A stretch of DNA of 64,000 bases, taken from Scortum barcoo (Eukaryota; Chordata; Actinopteri; Centrarchiformes; Terapontidae). The notes below the pieces were generated by a model. It worked only from the letters and a program-made list of their open reading frames with translations. It was not told the DNA's origin and did no database searches. Location of the stretch: positions 12,329,492 through 12,393,491 of the forward strand of contig CM041553.1 in NCBI GenBank assembly GCA_023238725.1. The letters are read 5' to 3'. Position 1 is the first letter of the stretch, and every line of letters begins with the position of its first letter. A program made the translations under genes and the position numbers. Shown one piece after another: positions 37,659-49,490 of this stretch.

Positions 37659-40600
37659 TAACAATATACACATGATGTGAACTTAAAACAAAATGGAATT
37701 AATATGTCATATGCTACTCAGTAGAGTTTATTTAAAACATTCCAACTCGATCGGCGGTCATACATGAACCAAAACCCCTGTATACATTCACCACAGTGTG
37801 TAAAGGGTCCAGCACACAAATACATGACTGAGATCATTTAATTTACATTTAGTGTGGCTCTATAAAAGAATTTGATTAAAAGTTGAAATTTATTATTTGG
37901 GTTATGTGTGTTAATTATTTCAATTTCAGTGAGTAATATAGCGGTCTGAATTAAAGTAATCAAATGGGTATCTTCCAAAGTTGAAGTCTTTTTAGAATAA
38001 AATTGACTATTACTGTGTTTTCTTCTCAGAATTACACAACCTCTAGAAGAAATACTGTACTAAGTGTCTGTTTAGACTTGCATTTGCATCCCTGCATGTA
38101 AGAAACATACAGTTTCCGTAGGTGCAGTTGTAGGTAACTGAATTTAGATTAAATCAAGTGACAACATAAAATGCAGTGATCATTTATTTAAAGACCACAT
38201 TTATCCCTAATTCCTATGCAAAGAGGAAGCTCGAACTGTTGATTGAATGGACACCTGATGGGAAATCTCCCTCCCATAGACCAACAGCAGGGAAACAACT
38301 ACAATAAAATGTATGCGACTGAATAGGAAATGCTATGGAAATACCATGGAAACCGATTACTGCTCAGCGGGGCTCATTATCTGCCTCGGGGAAGAGATGG
38401 AAGAATGAGGTGAGGGATTGATTTGGTTGAAATAAGAGATAGGAGACAGGGTGATGAGGAGGCACAGATGAGTGATTGTGAAATGCAGAAGAAAGAAAGG
38501 GAAGAAGGAAGGGTGGAAATGTTAAACTCACCATCTGACATACCTCAAAATTTGTATATGTTTATTCTGAAAATTCTACTCAAGCTAACATTTTAAATGA
38601 AAAAAAAAGGTTAAGAAAGATTTCGTAGATTAGTAGATGGGTGTCAGATTACATATAACATAACAGTGATGAAACTGGGTGCTCTTTAATAACCTCAGAG
38701 ATGGAGCGCAGAGGGCAGGATAGAGCTGTCAACTCATTAACTCTGCTGCCTTCCTCGCCGTGTGCTGCTCTGTGTGTGTAGGGGCAGACATCAGGAACTG
38801 TTTTCCTTCGGCTTTGCAGCGTCCTCTACCCTGTGCAAAGACACACCTGCTGTTCAGGCAATGAATGTTCTCAGAGTATGAATCAGGAGCCGTAATCTTT
38901 CAGTGAGCGAGGTGTAAAGAAGCCCAGCAGGGCGGGTTGTTGTTAAGAACATCATGCTCTGCCATCAAAGCCAATGGGAACCTTACTGTGGTAAAAAATT
39001 GAAACAGGCAAAGCATTTATGGGATTTACCTCCTTCTGGTGTGACTTGATACAACATTTTGTTATCTGCTGCAACATTTTGAGCCATGTACATTCAGACA
39101 CAACATCTCGTCTCTCACTTTTAGCTTATTTCTCTGCACCTAAATCCATGAGACTGGATTATAAGTATTCAGCCACTGTTTAAATAATGGGTATCATTCA
39201 TGAATAACTGAGACTACTATCAGCATTTGAATCATTTTGCAAGCACAAGATTTTTTCAGTGCAATACACCATGAGAATACTTAATTTCTGGAATCCTTTT
39301 TGTGAGGAGACAACTATATTATGACAGTTTAAAAAAGTATTTGTTAAGGTAAAATTTGTTTCATACAGTAAATAAAAGTTAAAACACAAAACATTTCTTG
39401 GAGAAACTTTGCTCTTTTTAAAATAAATAATGACTTTCATATAATACAGTGTGTTTCTTAGATATTGCAATGAAGACAAACAATTCAGTTTCTTTCCAGA
39501 TGATTTAGCCCTACAGTCCTGACTCTAAAAAAGAAGAAGAAGAAGAGAGAGGAAAAATACACAGACTGTGGAGTCTGTTTGTTGTCTTAAGCATTTTGTT
39601 TCCCTTGAAAGTTCATAATGTGCATATATGCATAGGCAAAAGGGATATGCACAATGCATTGTGGCATCTGAGTAGACTCTGAAAGAGTACAATTATGATT
39701 TTGGGAAAACATGCCCAAGCTTAAAGGAAACAGATCACACTGCAAAAAGGAGATTATCTCTTATCTTTCTGATTTATTTGTCAAAGCACATGTATTAAGC
39801 ACAACAGTGCATGCAGTCAGCACCAATCTCTCATTAGCATTCATTTCTAAGATTAGACTGGTGCTCCTTTGCTTCCATACTTCCATAAATAAATTGATTA
39901 GGCTGCAGTTCATTTCTGGATGGCAAACATCTGCATAGTAAAAGACAGCCAGCTTATCATTTTGCTGAGAAATAATCAGATTTTTGCTGAGTCCTTTGAA
40001 AACAAAACATGTGGATAATTATTTGTATAATGAATTACCTGCCCAGGTTTTATATTTAACATGTGCCAAACTGTAATTTGAATATGCTGTTTGTGTGACA
40101 GGTGACAAGTAAATGTTTCAGGATTAAGGAAAATTATTTATAGGCAAGCACACAAATGTGTTCAAAAGACACCATTTTCATTTTTGAAAGTATAGGCAGT
40201 GCTCTCCTTGTGCCTCAGAGCCCACAGTAACATTAACGTCTCTCTGGCTGAGTCTCAACTGTGTGCTTCATACATCATAGCCCTTAATCAAAAATATTTT
40301 TTACAGACCTTTACCAACGGTGGCCTCGTTGGCTTATGATGACTCTCAGTTTGAAATTATTGTTAAAGCTCCCCTGGGGCCTTGAAAGTGCATCTATTCC
40401 AAATAGAAACTCTACAACTGCGAGAACATTCAGTTGAGTTATTTCTACTTATTGTTTTCCATATACTGTTGAAAACTATTGGAGAACAAAACATTAGGAG
40501 TCATGAATTACATTACCTCCAGTCCCAATATAAACATAATGTTCAAGTTTAGTGTTTAAGTAGTAAGTTGAAAAAATTCTGTGAAAGAACATAAAAAAAA

Positions 40601-43049
40601 TCCCACACACTGTTGATCATTTGCGCTCACCTTATTCACAGTGTTTCAGTTCTCAGGTGTTCATCAGGTAAAAATCAAGACTCAAAATCATAAATAGAGT
40701 GACTAACAGTTTGCAAGACACACCTGTCAATAAGACTTTTTGTGTGCATCAGCTTTGTTGAATTCCTAGTTTAAGAAATTATAATATAAACAAACAATGT
40801 GACACCGGTGCATCTCTTTAAAAAATATATTGCAAGCCTGTTCCAATCAAAGCTTAAACCTGCAATAACTGCATTTTTGGTCACTTTTAAGTTGATAAGA
40901 GCAAACATTTGCCTATTTAAATATTTAGCTGCATTAACATTACTTTGCTGTAGTTTTTTTTTACATCCAATTATGAGTCTAATATTCGCCTCTTTTATTT
41001 CTGTTTTTGGTCTCTATCAACCCTAAGGGAAATATCTGACTCTATAAAAGCTAAAAGCTCCACTGTGTTCACCAGCTGGTTACCAAAGTTGTCCGTCTGC
41101 TATTGGGGGTTTTCAGGGCTTTTTTTAACTGAAAACAGCTGCCAGCTGGATCTGGAAATGATGCTGATGAGAACTGTGAGACTGAACCAAAACAGTTGTT
41201 GGCCAGAAAACTCAAATGATGGGCTGAAAGATGCTATAAAGCTCCATATAGGGGTATTACAGGATGGGATGAGATAATCATCAGTGGGTACATCATAATG
41301 AGTAACACAACTTGCGCACAGTTATTTGATCCATCATTAGTATAAAAATATTCATTATAGCAGTCTGAAGTAATTCTAAAACAAAGGCCCTTGTCAAAGA
41401 ATGCAAAATGAATTTACAATGTCAACTTTTATCATACATTATTCATTCTATCTATACTATAGAAGAGCTTTATTGTGTTTGATGAAGGGTACTGATGACT
41501 TGCACTCATCTGACAATAAAGTTGTTCTGTGTACTTCAAGTAGTCTTTTTGACCTTTTCAATGCAACATGGAACTAGATGAGGTTGGGGCCAGAAATCCC
41601 TCCTTATCTAAAGTTATATTTCACAAACAGATTTTTTCATACAAGCCCAGAACATACACATACAGCCCTTAAATGGACTTAATAATCCAATGGAATATTA
41701 TATAGTTTTTTGTACCATTACAGAATGAGTAAAGAAAATCAGAAAGTGTATTTCACATTTTTGACACATGTCCTCAGGCAGCATCTAGCTGTACAACAAA
41801 GACGGAGAAGAGACTTCACTTTAGACTTCAGATAGTTGACACTGTTACACAACCAAATGTGACTTGTTAGCACATGGATGCCCAGCAGGCTGTTTCCCTC
41901 TGCTGCCTCTGACAGCTTACCTGTCACCAACACTGCAGCATGTAAGGGGACTAATGTGAGACGAAAACACCACTCATCTCAAGCACACGCATACAGTAGG
42001 TCTGCATGCACACACTCTCTCAGCCTGGTGTGTTTGGGAGGAAAAGAAAACAGACAGAAACATTCTCGGAGAAAAGAACTTTTGATTGATTGATCAATCA
42101 AAATGAATTTGTGTAACATTCGATTATGAGTGCTGACAGGATAAAGCACTGCCGCGCTTCTCAGGCCAGTGACCCAGTTCTGTCACTGTGAGGGCACACC
42201 GGGTGCAAGTTTTGATTAGCTGAAAAGGCAGGTTGAAGAATGAAAGCCAGGAGTCTCAGGAGTTTTGTGTACTAGGACACAGAGAGAAAACAAATCACTC
42301 AAGATAACTGAGTTGATGTTTCATATAAGGAACACTCCTCACTCCCAGAAGTGTCTTTTAAGAATACTTTGAATGAGAAGGAAAACTGTGTAATACAAAG
42401 TTCATACAGGATCAAAGAATTAAGAGGAACTGAGCATCTATCTACATGTCCCTTACATCAGACCCTTTTAAGAAACTCAAGTACAATAGTCATAACGTTG
42501 CATAAACTGAAAGCGTACAAGCTTTCATTATGCAAAACATGTGAGGAAAAAAAAGATGTACAAATAGCAAACTTCAAGTTGCTGCCTTTTTACACTCAAT
42601 AGTTCTACATGAAGAAATCCATCATGCAACTCTCTCACTGCCTCAGTAGAGCAGAATACGACACAGCCAGTGCCGTGAGGGAGGTGAATCTGATCACAGA
42701 CACGCTGTGATGCTCACACATCAGTTGCAACATCTTGTTGGATTCATTTCCATTGAAAAAAAAAAAAAAAAAATCTCTTTCTCTGGGGTTTGCTTAAATC
42801 ATCTGGGAAATGTAGAAAGTCAGAAACGGACGTAAATGAAGCAAATAAATTACAGGACACACACACACTAAAATAGAAATAAATAATTCAAGGTTTCATC
42901 ACAAACTCAGAGGAAGTATTGCATGTTAGAATGTGAAGGTGTGTATCCGCTGAATGTAAAGTGAAAATTAGAGGTGGTGTGAATGTCAATCATGGGAAAG
43001 ATACAGAATTTGTCCCCAGTGGAAACAGCTAACAATGTTACAGTTTCGG

Positions 43050-43695
43050 GCAGAGATGGACTAGACTCCAAAGCGCAGACACAGGATCAACCAGAAGGCA
43101 GAGGCAGAATTGAACAGTGAATGTTTTAATAGAAATTAAGGGCAGTTTCAGAAAGCCGATTAGTCCTGTAGTCTGAGTCCAGAAACAAATGGCCGCTGAG
43201 AGTCTCAGCTGACAGAGCAGGGACGGAACCGGCAGACAGGCAGAGTGTGGCGTGACGCCGGCGTGGCGTGAGTGAAGCGGAGAGCAGACGGGGCTGGAGT
43301 TGAGTGAACAGGACTGACGAGGCGGAGACGAAGTCATGGAGGTCGACGAGGCAAACAGGGCGGGCAAGATCAGCATCACTAGGAGTCTAAAGCACAAAAA
43401 ACAGGTCTTGTGAGCAACAAGCAAAAGCTCAGAAGAGAAGTCAAAACACAGGCCACGAAGTACCAGGCTAGGTAACTGGACAATCTGGCGAAGAATAGAC
43501 GAATGAGCCAGGGCTTAAATACTGCTGCAGAGTTGGTAGTTGATTGTAGAATGACTCTCAGGTGATGCGAGTAACCTCGTCCTCCTAGGCAACCGACAGA
43601 CATGACAGACAACAGACAGACAGAGGGAAGACAAACACACAAACGGGAAAAAAGGGAACAAACACAGGGGAGAAAGACAGGGACCCTAACAAACA
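43050..43695 (-). repeat. Probable dispersed repeat, GC-richer than its surroundings
   Basis: A block of about 640 bp stands out by its higher GC content and purine-rich style, for example GGCGTGACGCCGGCGTGGCG, GGGCTTAAATACTGCTGCAG and CAACCGACAGACATGACAGA. I recall similar text, with a TTAAATAC core and a GACAGACA-rich end, in many fish genomes as part of a transposon or LTR. No terminal repeats or target duplication were found, so the class is open. Confidence 0.4.
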
Positions 43696-43851
43696 AGTCT
43701 GAATGATGGCAACTTGCTATCTGCTTTTCAGGCTGAGAAAAGAGAGGACCTGGAGGAAGACACAAACAGCTTCCTAGTAAATCTGAAATCAGTCAGTCCG
43801 TGCTGTCCTTCCCACACATGGAAAGTCAGTCTGTGCTGTAAGCGACAAATA

Positions 43852-45428
43852 CAGTGGTGGAAAAAAGTTTTCGGACACCCCATACATTTGTAAAATATTG
43901 CATTAAGAATCACTCTTAGGTCTTCAAGTGCAATTTCTTAGTACAGTCACAGCCAAAATAATAAACACACCCTAAAAAAGGCCATTAAAAACTTAAAATT
44001 GATTGGTTCCATAAAAATACATAATAAATTTTGAGTATTGGGTCATTTTGGTACCAGTGATCTACTAATGAAGGTCGTGCTTTTTCTTAAAAGACACAAT
44101 TTTTGTTGCTGCACTTTGTGTCTATGCCAGCACATTTGAAGGTTCTTCAGAGACAAAAATGGCTAAAACAAAGAACCTAATGCAGGAAACACGTCTGAAG
44201 ATACAGATTCTCAGCCAGGAAGGGTACAGCTGCCGCCAGATGGCCAGGAAGTGCAGATGCAGTCCTTCAGCAGTTGGCTACACTGCTGCAGAAATACAGA
44301 CAAACCAACAGCTTGGATGACAAACCAAGAGGCGTCCAAGGGTTTCTTCAGCAAGACGTGACTGCATCCTGATCCGCATGTGCAGGGAAAACCGCCGAAT
44401 GACATCACACAAGCTTTTGGTCAAACCAAACTGGTGTCCAGTCTTCCACCTGCACTGTACATGGCCGACCTTTAGATCATGGCTTAAGGTCCTACAAGGC
44501 TGTCAAGAAGCCCCTGATCAATGAGAGACAGAGGTTAGCCCTGTGTTGTTGGGCCCAAGCACACAAGAACTGGACAGCTAATGTGAGGGTACGCAGAAGG
44601 CCAGGCGAAGCATTATCTCCAGCATGTACAGAACCTACTGTCAAGCATGGTGGAGGCAGTATCATGGTTTGGGGATGCATGAGTGCTGCTGGTGTTGGTC
44701 ATCTCACTGTTTGCGATGGCACACTGAACTCTGCCAAGTACTGTGCCATTCTCGAAACCCACATGCTCCCTTCTGCACGTGCACTGTTCTGTCGAGGTCA
44801 AAACTGGATGTTTCAACAAGATAATGCCCCTTGCCACACATCCCATGGCCAGCCAGCAGAACTTGGCTGCAGGAGCACAGTATCCAGGTGTTAGAGTGGC
44901 CAGCTTAATCCCCGGACATGAGTCCCAGTTAAAATCTGTGGTGGATTATCAAAAGGTTTCAAAGCGTAAAACAAAGAATTTAGAAGAATTAATTAAATTA
45001 ATTTAATTAGAATTAAAATCATTAAAAGAAGAATGGGACAAGATTACCCCTCAACAGTGTGAAAGGCTCGTGGAGAACATGCCAGCCAGGATTAGAGCTC
45101 TACTGCATGCTAATGGCAGAACTACTAAATATTAAATTGATGATGTGATAGTTTATTTATTTTTTGTTCAGTTTTGAACACATACTCTGTTATTTGTTGA
45201 CTTTGATACTGGCAATATTGAGAACTGACATACTGAAACTATTAAGAATTTAGTTTTGTTAGTTTTTCTTGTAAACAATAAACAAAAAAAAACATTTGTA
45301 TTTGTTTGTGTCTGTGTAATGCAGCCACACCTTCTGAAACACAAAAAAGATTTTTCCACAAATATTTCACGATAATATTTGAGATTATGCAAAATTTTAA
45401 GGGTGTCCAAAAACTTTTTTCCACACTG
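43852..45428 (+). mobile_element. Tc1-like DNA transposon, inactive (1,577 bp)
   Basis: Ends CAGTGGTGGAAAAAAG (left) and CAGTGTGGAAAAAAG (right, reverse complement) start inverted repeats of about 27 bp that continue GTTTTYGGACACCC. TA dinucleotides flank both ends (43,850-43,851 and 45,429-45,430), the target site of Tc1/mariner elements. It encodes a broken Tc1 transposase. The size fits full-length fish Tc1 copies of about 1.6 kb. Confidence 0.93.
44159..45133 (+). pseudogene. Tc1-like transposase remnant
   Basis: An ATG at 44,159 opens 53 codons with a helix-turn-helix-like start (LKIQILSQEGYSCRQMARK), ending at TGA 44,318-44,320. The catalytic core continues in the +1 frame: 44,583-44,894 includes VKHGGGSIMVWGCMSAAG and the second catalytic aspartate in QQDNAPCHTS. 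The third catalytic motif appears around 44,905-44,940 as SPDMSP followed by a stop codon (44,930-44,932) where the family has glutamate. Several frame changes and stops make it inactive. Intact Tc1 transposases bind the inverted ends and cut and paste the element at TA sites. Confidence 0.9.
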
Positions 45429-46504
45429 TAGGTACAACGTCTTCATCATCACGTCAGTAGGTTAGTTTGGCTTCCATTTGCAGATCTTTGTCTTCACTGC
45501 ATTCAGGCTCACAAACACATCAGTGCATGTCTGCTGTCCAACAAATTGCATTTTAATTATTCTAAATGGGCTTCCCAGCAGGGATAAAGGGAATTCCAAT
45601 TTGTGGAATCAGCTTGTCCAGAAATGAGCACTATTTAGAGTAATACACGTGTACCTGGTTAGTGATTACTTCTCTCACCTCGTTGCTCCACATAGTCATT
45701 AGAGCTCAGTAGATCACTGGTTTACTGCTTTGGCCGGGTGAACTTGCCCTCTCACTACACCACAGATGTGCTCTCAGAGAGGACTTTCCTGCAGAGTGAC
45801 ACAAACACACGTGTGTGATCTCATGCACAGCTCTTATATTCATCTGTCACATTACGAGATGAGAGGAAGAATGACGAGAGAAAGTGGGAGGCTCCTTGGC
45901 CACACTGATTAAAAGGAGCTATTCACGGCTCCCACTGTGCTCATTTTTTATTATTAATCATTAATTGTTATTATTTTTGACTCGTAATGAGCTCTGAGAA
46001 ATACCTCTGACAAGCCTGCAGAGGCAGCTCTGCGTATGTGAGAGCCCCGCTGAGTGAGGGTCGCAGACACAGCGAGGGCTAAGGGGCTAAATGAAGGACA
46101 GCGAGACAGACAGAGGAAGAGTAAACCCTCTGAATCATGCAGCGAGCGTGAAATTCGAGCCCCTGAGCCACAAGATGATGTACTTTTGGTGGAAGTTGTC
46201 ATCTGCAGTATTCTTACTTCCATTGAACTGCATTAGCAGAGCTGATGCCTCATACATACAAAACAAGAGAGGTGCTTGTTAGAATATCTGAGATTCTGTA
46301 GTTTTGAAAGAATTATTTATTATTACATTTGATTTTAAAAAATGGACAAAACAAAGAGAAGACAGAAACTGAAAAGTTTAGAAAATATAGAAAAGCATGT
46401 ATGCATTGTGCACCTTTACATCAATCATATGCTAAACAAAGAATTTATTCTCATCATTCTCTGGGAACAATACATTACGAATAAATGAACTGATGTTTTT
46501 ACAA

Positions 46505-46685
46505 AACTTTATGAAACTCCAACAGCTGTTGAGATTTTTCGGTCAGCCTGGTGGACCGGGCGACTGTCATCCCGCTAGCCTGACTAAAAAAGCTGTAGGG
46601 TGACAGTCTAGGTTGTCAGCTTGTCAGCCTCTCTATTGATTCATCTGACATTTTGGTCCAGACCAAACTGCAGGCCAGATTCACA
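46505..46685 (+). repeat. Fragment of the teleost repeat also seen at 33.6 kb
   Basis: CAACAGCTGTTGAGATTTTT, GGTCAGCCTGGTGGACCGGG and TTTTGGTCCAGACCAAACTG resemble the end of the same abundant fish repeat. The copy is partial and diverged. Confidence 0.4.
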
Positions 46686-47424
46686 TGGCATTTAGTAAGG
46701 TTAGTCATGGTTCATGAATTATAATTAATGATGATTTTGATATAATTTCTCAAGAGTAGTGGATTTGAAACATGATGTCATTCCTAATTTCACACAGAAA
46801 TACTGCTGACCCAGTTTAGCAACTATAGTTTCATACATATAACCATCAAACATTATATTTATTTGTATAATTCGGTGTGAGAAAGACCCTGCTCTGATAT
46901 CATTCATCAGAATTCTGAACATTAAACACTCCTATTGTGAAAAATAAGTGTTTGAATCTATGACCAAAAGACTAGAAGTCACCATTGTATTGTAGGACAT
47001 GCGTTTAAAACAAGTAGAAACCAGGGTCATGAACCTCAGTCAGATTAGGAGTTTATCCAATCACACCAACACCTAACATTGTTTTGTGGTCATTGTTTGT
47101 GTCATGGTGTGAAAGGAGTGCAAATAATAAGTTAGCACATTGGCAAAAGAAGTACATATAAATAGGACAAATTATCACGCTTGACATGAAGTGATACGAT
47201 GTTGAGTCATTCTGTCTCTCGCGTAAAAATAAACAGGAGCAAAGAGATGACTGACAGTGATGAGAGAGGAACAGATGAAAGACAGGGAAAGAGAGAAAAG
47301 GTCTTTAATGTTCTCTTCTCTCACATCAATCCTGAAAAATGGGTCACTGAATGACTCCGGGTGAATGTCAGCTGGCAGACAGGTGGTCGTAAGCCTGTTG
47401 GATTACAGTCCAAGATGGCCACTT

Positions 47425-47447
47425 TGGATGGATGGATGGATGGATGG
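47425..47447. repeat. (GGAT)n microsatellite
   Basis: Five to six units, seen directly. Confidence 0.95.
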
Positions 47448-48639
47448 TAGTTATATGTGTTTATATGGTTAAAACTATACATGCAGTCTATCTACATATG
47501 TTGCCTTTGCAACTTTGCTGGTATACACAATACAAATGTAGACTGATCCCAGTTTTGCAGTTCATTTGCTGAACCCTTCGCTCGACTAGTTATCCATTCC
47601 TGCAATGCAACGTGGCAACTTTTGTTTTGTGGCATCTGAAAACTCCTGCACATCTCCGAAAAAGAGGAAAAGTTGGTAAAAACATCCTTTTCATGCACCA
47701 TTATTAGAAAAAACAGTGAAAATACTCAAACCTCACACTCATTCAAACAGAACAAACTTTGTCCTATAGATAAATCATAATAATCAATAAAGGATCAACA
47801 GTGGAAAAGTGGTGGTGATGATGAACAGTTATTATTTTAACTTTATTATCACTACCTCACACCTGATTACCTCCAAATTCCCTCTGTAATAACAGAGTGC
47901 CAGAGCGCCCTAGATATGTCTCCATTAGTGAGTCCACTAAACGACACTAAACAATTTACCAGCGATCACACACAATTAACACAGTAATAGCATAATGTTA
48001 CGTCACTGAACTCCAGTGATTCACCCCATCAAGCCTCCAAAGGTTGTGAAAAATAAGACTGTACTGCCTGATAAGGGCTCCACATGATGCATCAGTTTAG
48101 TGGTTTCTGGTTCAGAGCGTCAGAGCTTCAAGTGTATGATATTAACTTATTATCTACTTGAAATATGTGGGTCACTGATGATAGTTAGCGGTAGCGTTGC
48201 AGATGCAAAAGCATAGTCACCCAAAGGTCAGGTTCGGTCTGAAAAATGAAATTATGAAGTAGGTCACACACAAAATGTGCTGGCGATATAAATGACTTTT
48301 AAAACTGATTTAAAGCAAGCACATTAATATCTATAGTATGTCCTGGAAACAAAGTGAAGTGTTATATCTCCTGTGATCGGTGACATCAGTGACCAAAACA
48401 TTTCTTCAGTCACTGCTTTTGTTTATTTGTGAAAAAATGACTGCCCATCATAAGGCAATGGAAATTTGCCTGTATCGAAGCCCTCAAGTAAAAACATACA
48501 GTGCACACAGAGTAACAGCAGAGTGAGCTGTGTGAGGCTGCATTTAGGTACAGCGAGGCTTTGAGCTTAATGCTAATGGAATGATAAATGAGAAATGGAA
48601 AAGTCGGGACTTTGCAGCTAAAGTAATGTGATAAAGGTT

Positions 48640-48910
48640 TGACCTGATGTTGGAAATAGAGGAAAAGTCAAGGACTGATCAAAGTTACTACGGTCCAGTA
48701 CTGCGGGGAGAATAAATGTCTGCAACAAACGTCTTTACATTATGTCCAGTAGTTGTTGAGACATTTCACTCAGAACCACTGATGTCAACCTGCCGGTGGT
48801 ACCAGAGGAGTCAGGGGCTCACAAAAGTAATTATGATTCATCCTAATCACGTGGACCATGAATGTCTGTGAAAAGTTTGATAGCAACACACTGAATTTTT
48901 GAGAGTTCAG
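48640..48910 (+). repeat. Old teleost dispersed repeat
   Basis: GAGGAAAAGTCAAGGACTGA, GTAGTTGTTGAGACATTTCA, CTCAGAACCACTGATGTCAA and GGACCATGAATGTCTGTGAA follow the order of the abundant fish repeat split by hAT at 33.6-35.3 kb. These phrases are recalled from the family. The copy is fairly intact. Confidence 0.6.
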
Positions 48911-49264
48911 TTGGCTCAGTTTCCAGGAATATGCGTCATTCATGACTCTTCTAATTCATGTTGACTGAAAAGCTGAGCTTGATAGTTCATCCTCGACCCT
49001 AACCCTGGACACAGCAGCTGACAAAACAACCTTTCCAAATGTTAACACTTTCTCAGCACAAACAGGTGAGCTGGGCTTTCTTGTCACAGAGTTCAAATTC
49101 TGAGAAAGCCCCAAGAAATTCCACAAACCTCAGTTCAAGGTGCACATGGCAACTCTGGGCCTGAGTAAGCTTTGAAGAGATCTCATCAAGAAGGATGACC
49201 TGAATCCAGGGCCATTGCTATTTTAGATGTTGTGTGGGTTGTTAGATGAGTCCAAGTCCCCTCA

Positions 49265-49490
49265 ATGGTACAAATAGGGTGGACAAAATAATAAAAACAC
49301 TTGCCAGTATACAATTCAACAGCACAACAAACTGAAGCCTCCAAATTGATCATACAGTGGATTTAACACCTTTCAGAAACAGTTTAAACAAAACTGACAG
49401 GATCTTCCTAAAAGTAGGATCTATTGCAGGATTGTTGCATTAAACTGCATTATTTGTAACTCCTGTATTTATGTTTAACGCAGCACATTT
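49265..49490 (+). repeat. Candidate short DNA-transposon-type repeat
   Basis: GGGTGGACAAAATAATAAAA, CAGCACAACAAACTGAAGCC and ATTGCAGGATTGTTGCATTA resemble a short repeat frequent in percomorph genomes. I did not find clear inverted ends here. Confidence 0.4.

Larger units (their letters stand above)
35300..43040. other. Gene-free tract
   Basis: No gene is supported. The tract holds a perfect 17-bp hairpin (36,290-36,329), an old repeat at 37,450-37,620 followed by an AAAT microsatellite, a short fish repeat fragment near 40,600-40,670 (TTATTCACAGTGTTTCAG with GTGTTCATCAGGT), and an 18-base A run at 42,756-42,773. Stretches at 35,930-36,430 and 38,700-38,970 are richer in mixed-complexity sequence. 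Confidence 0.4.

Noticed and set aside
43038..43765. Two 128-codon frames on the - strand
   Set aside because: They lie in the GC-rich repeat block and have low-complexity Ser/Cys/Leu composition. Shadow frames of a repeat.
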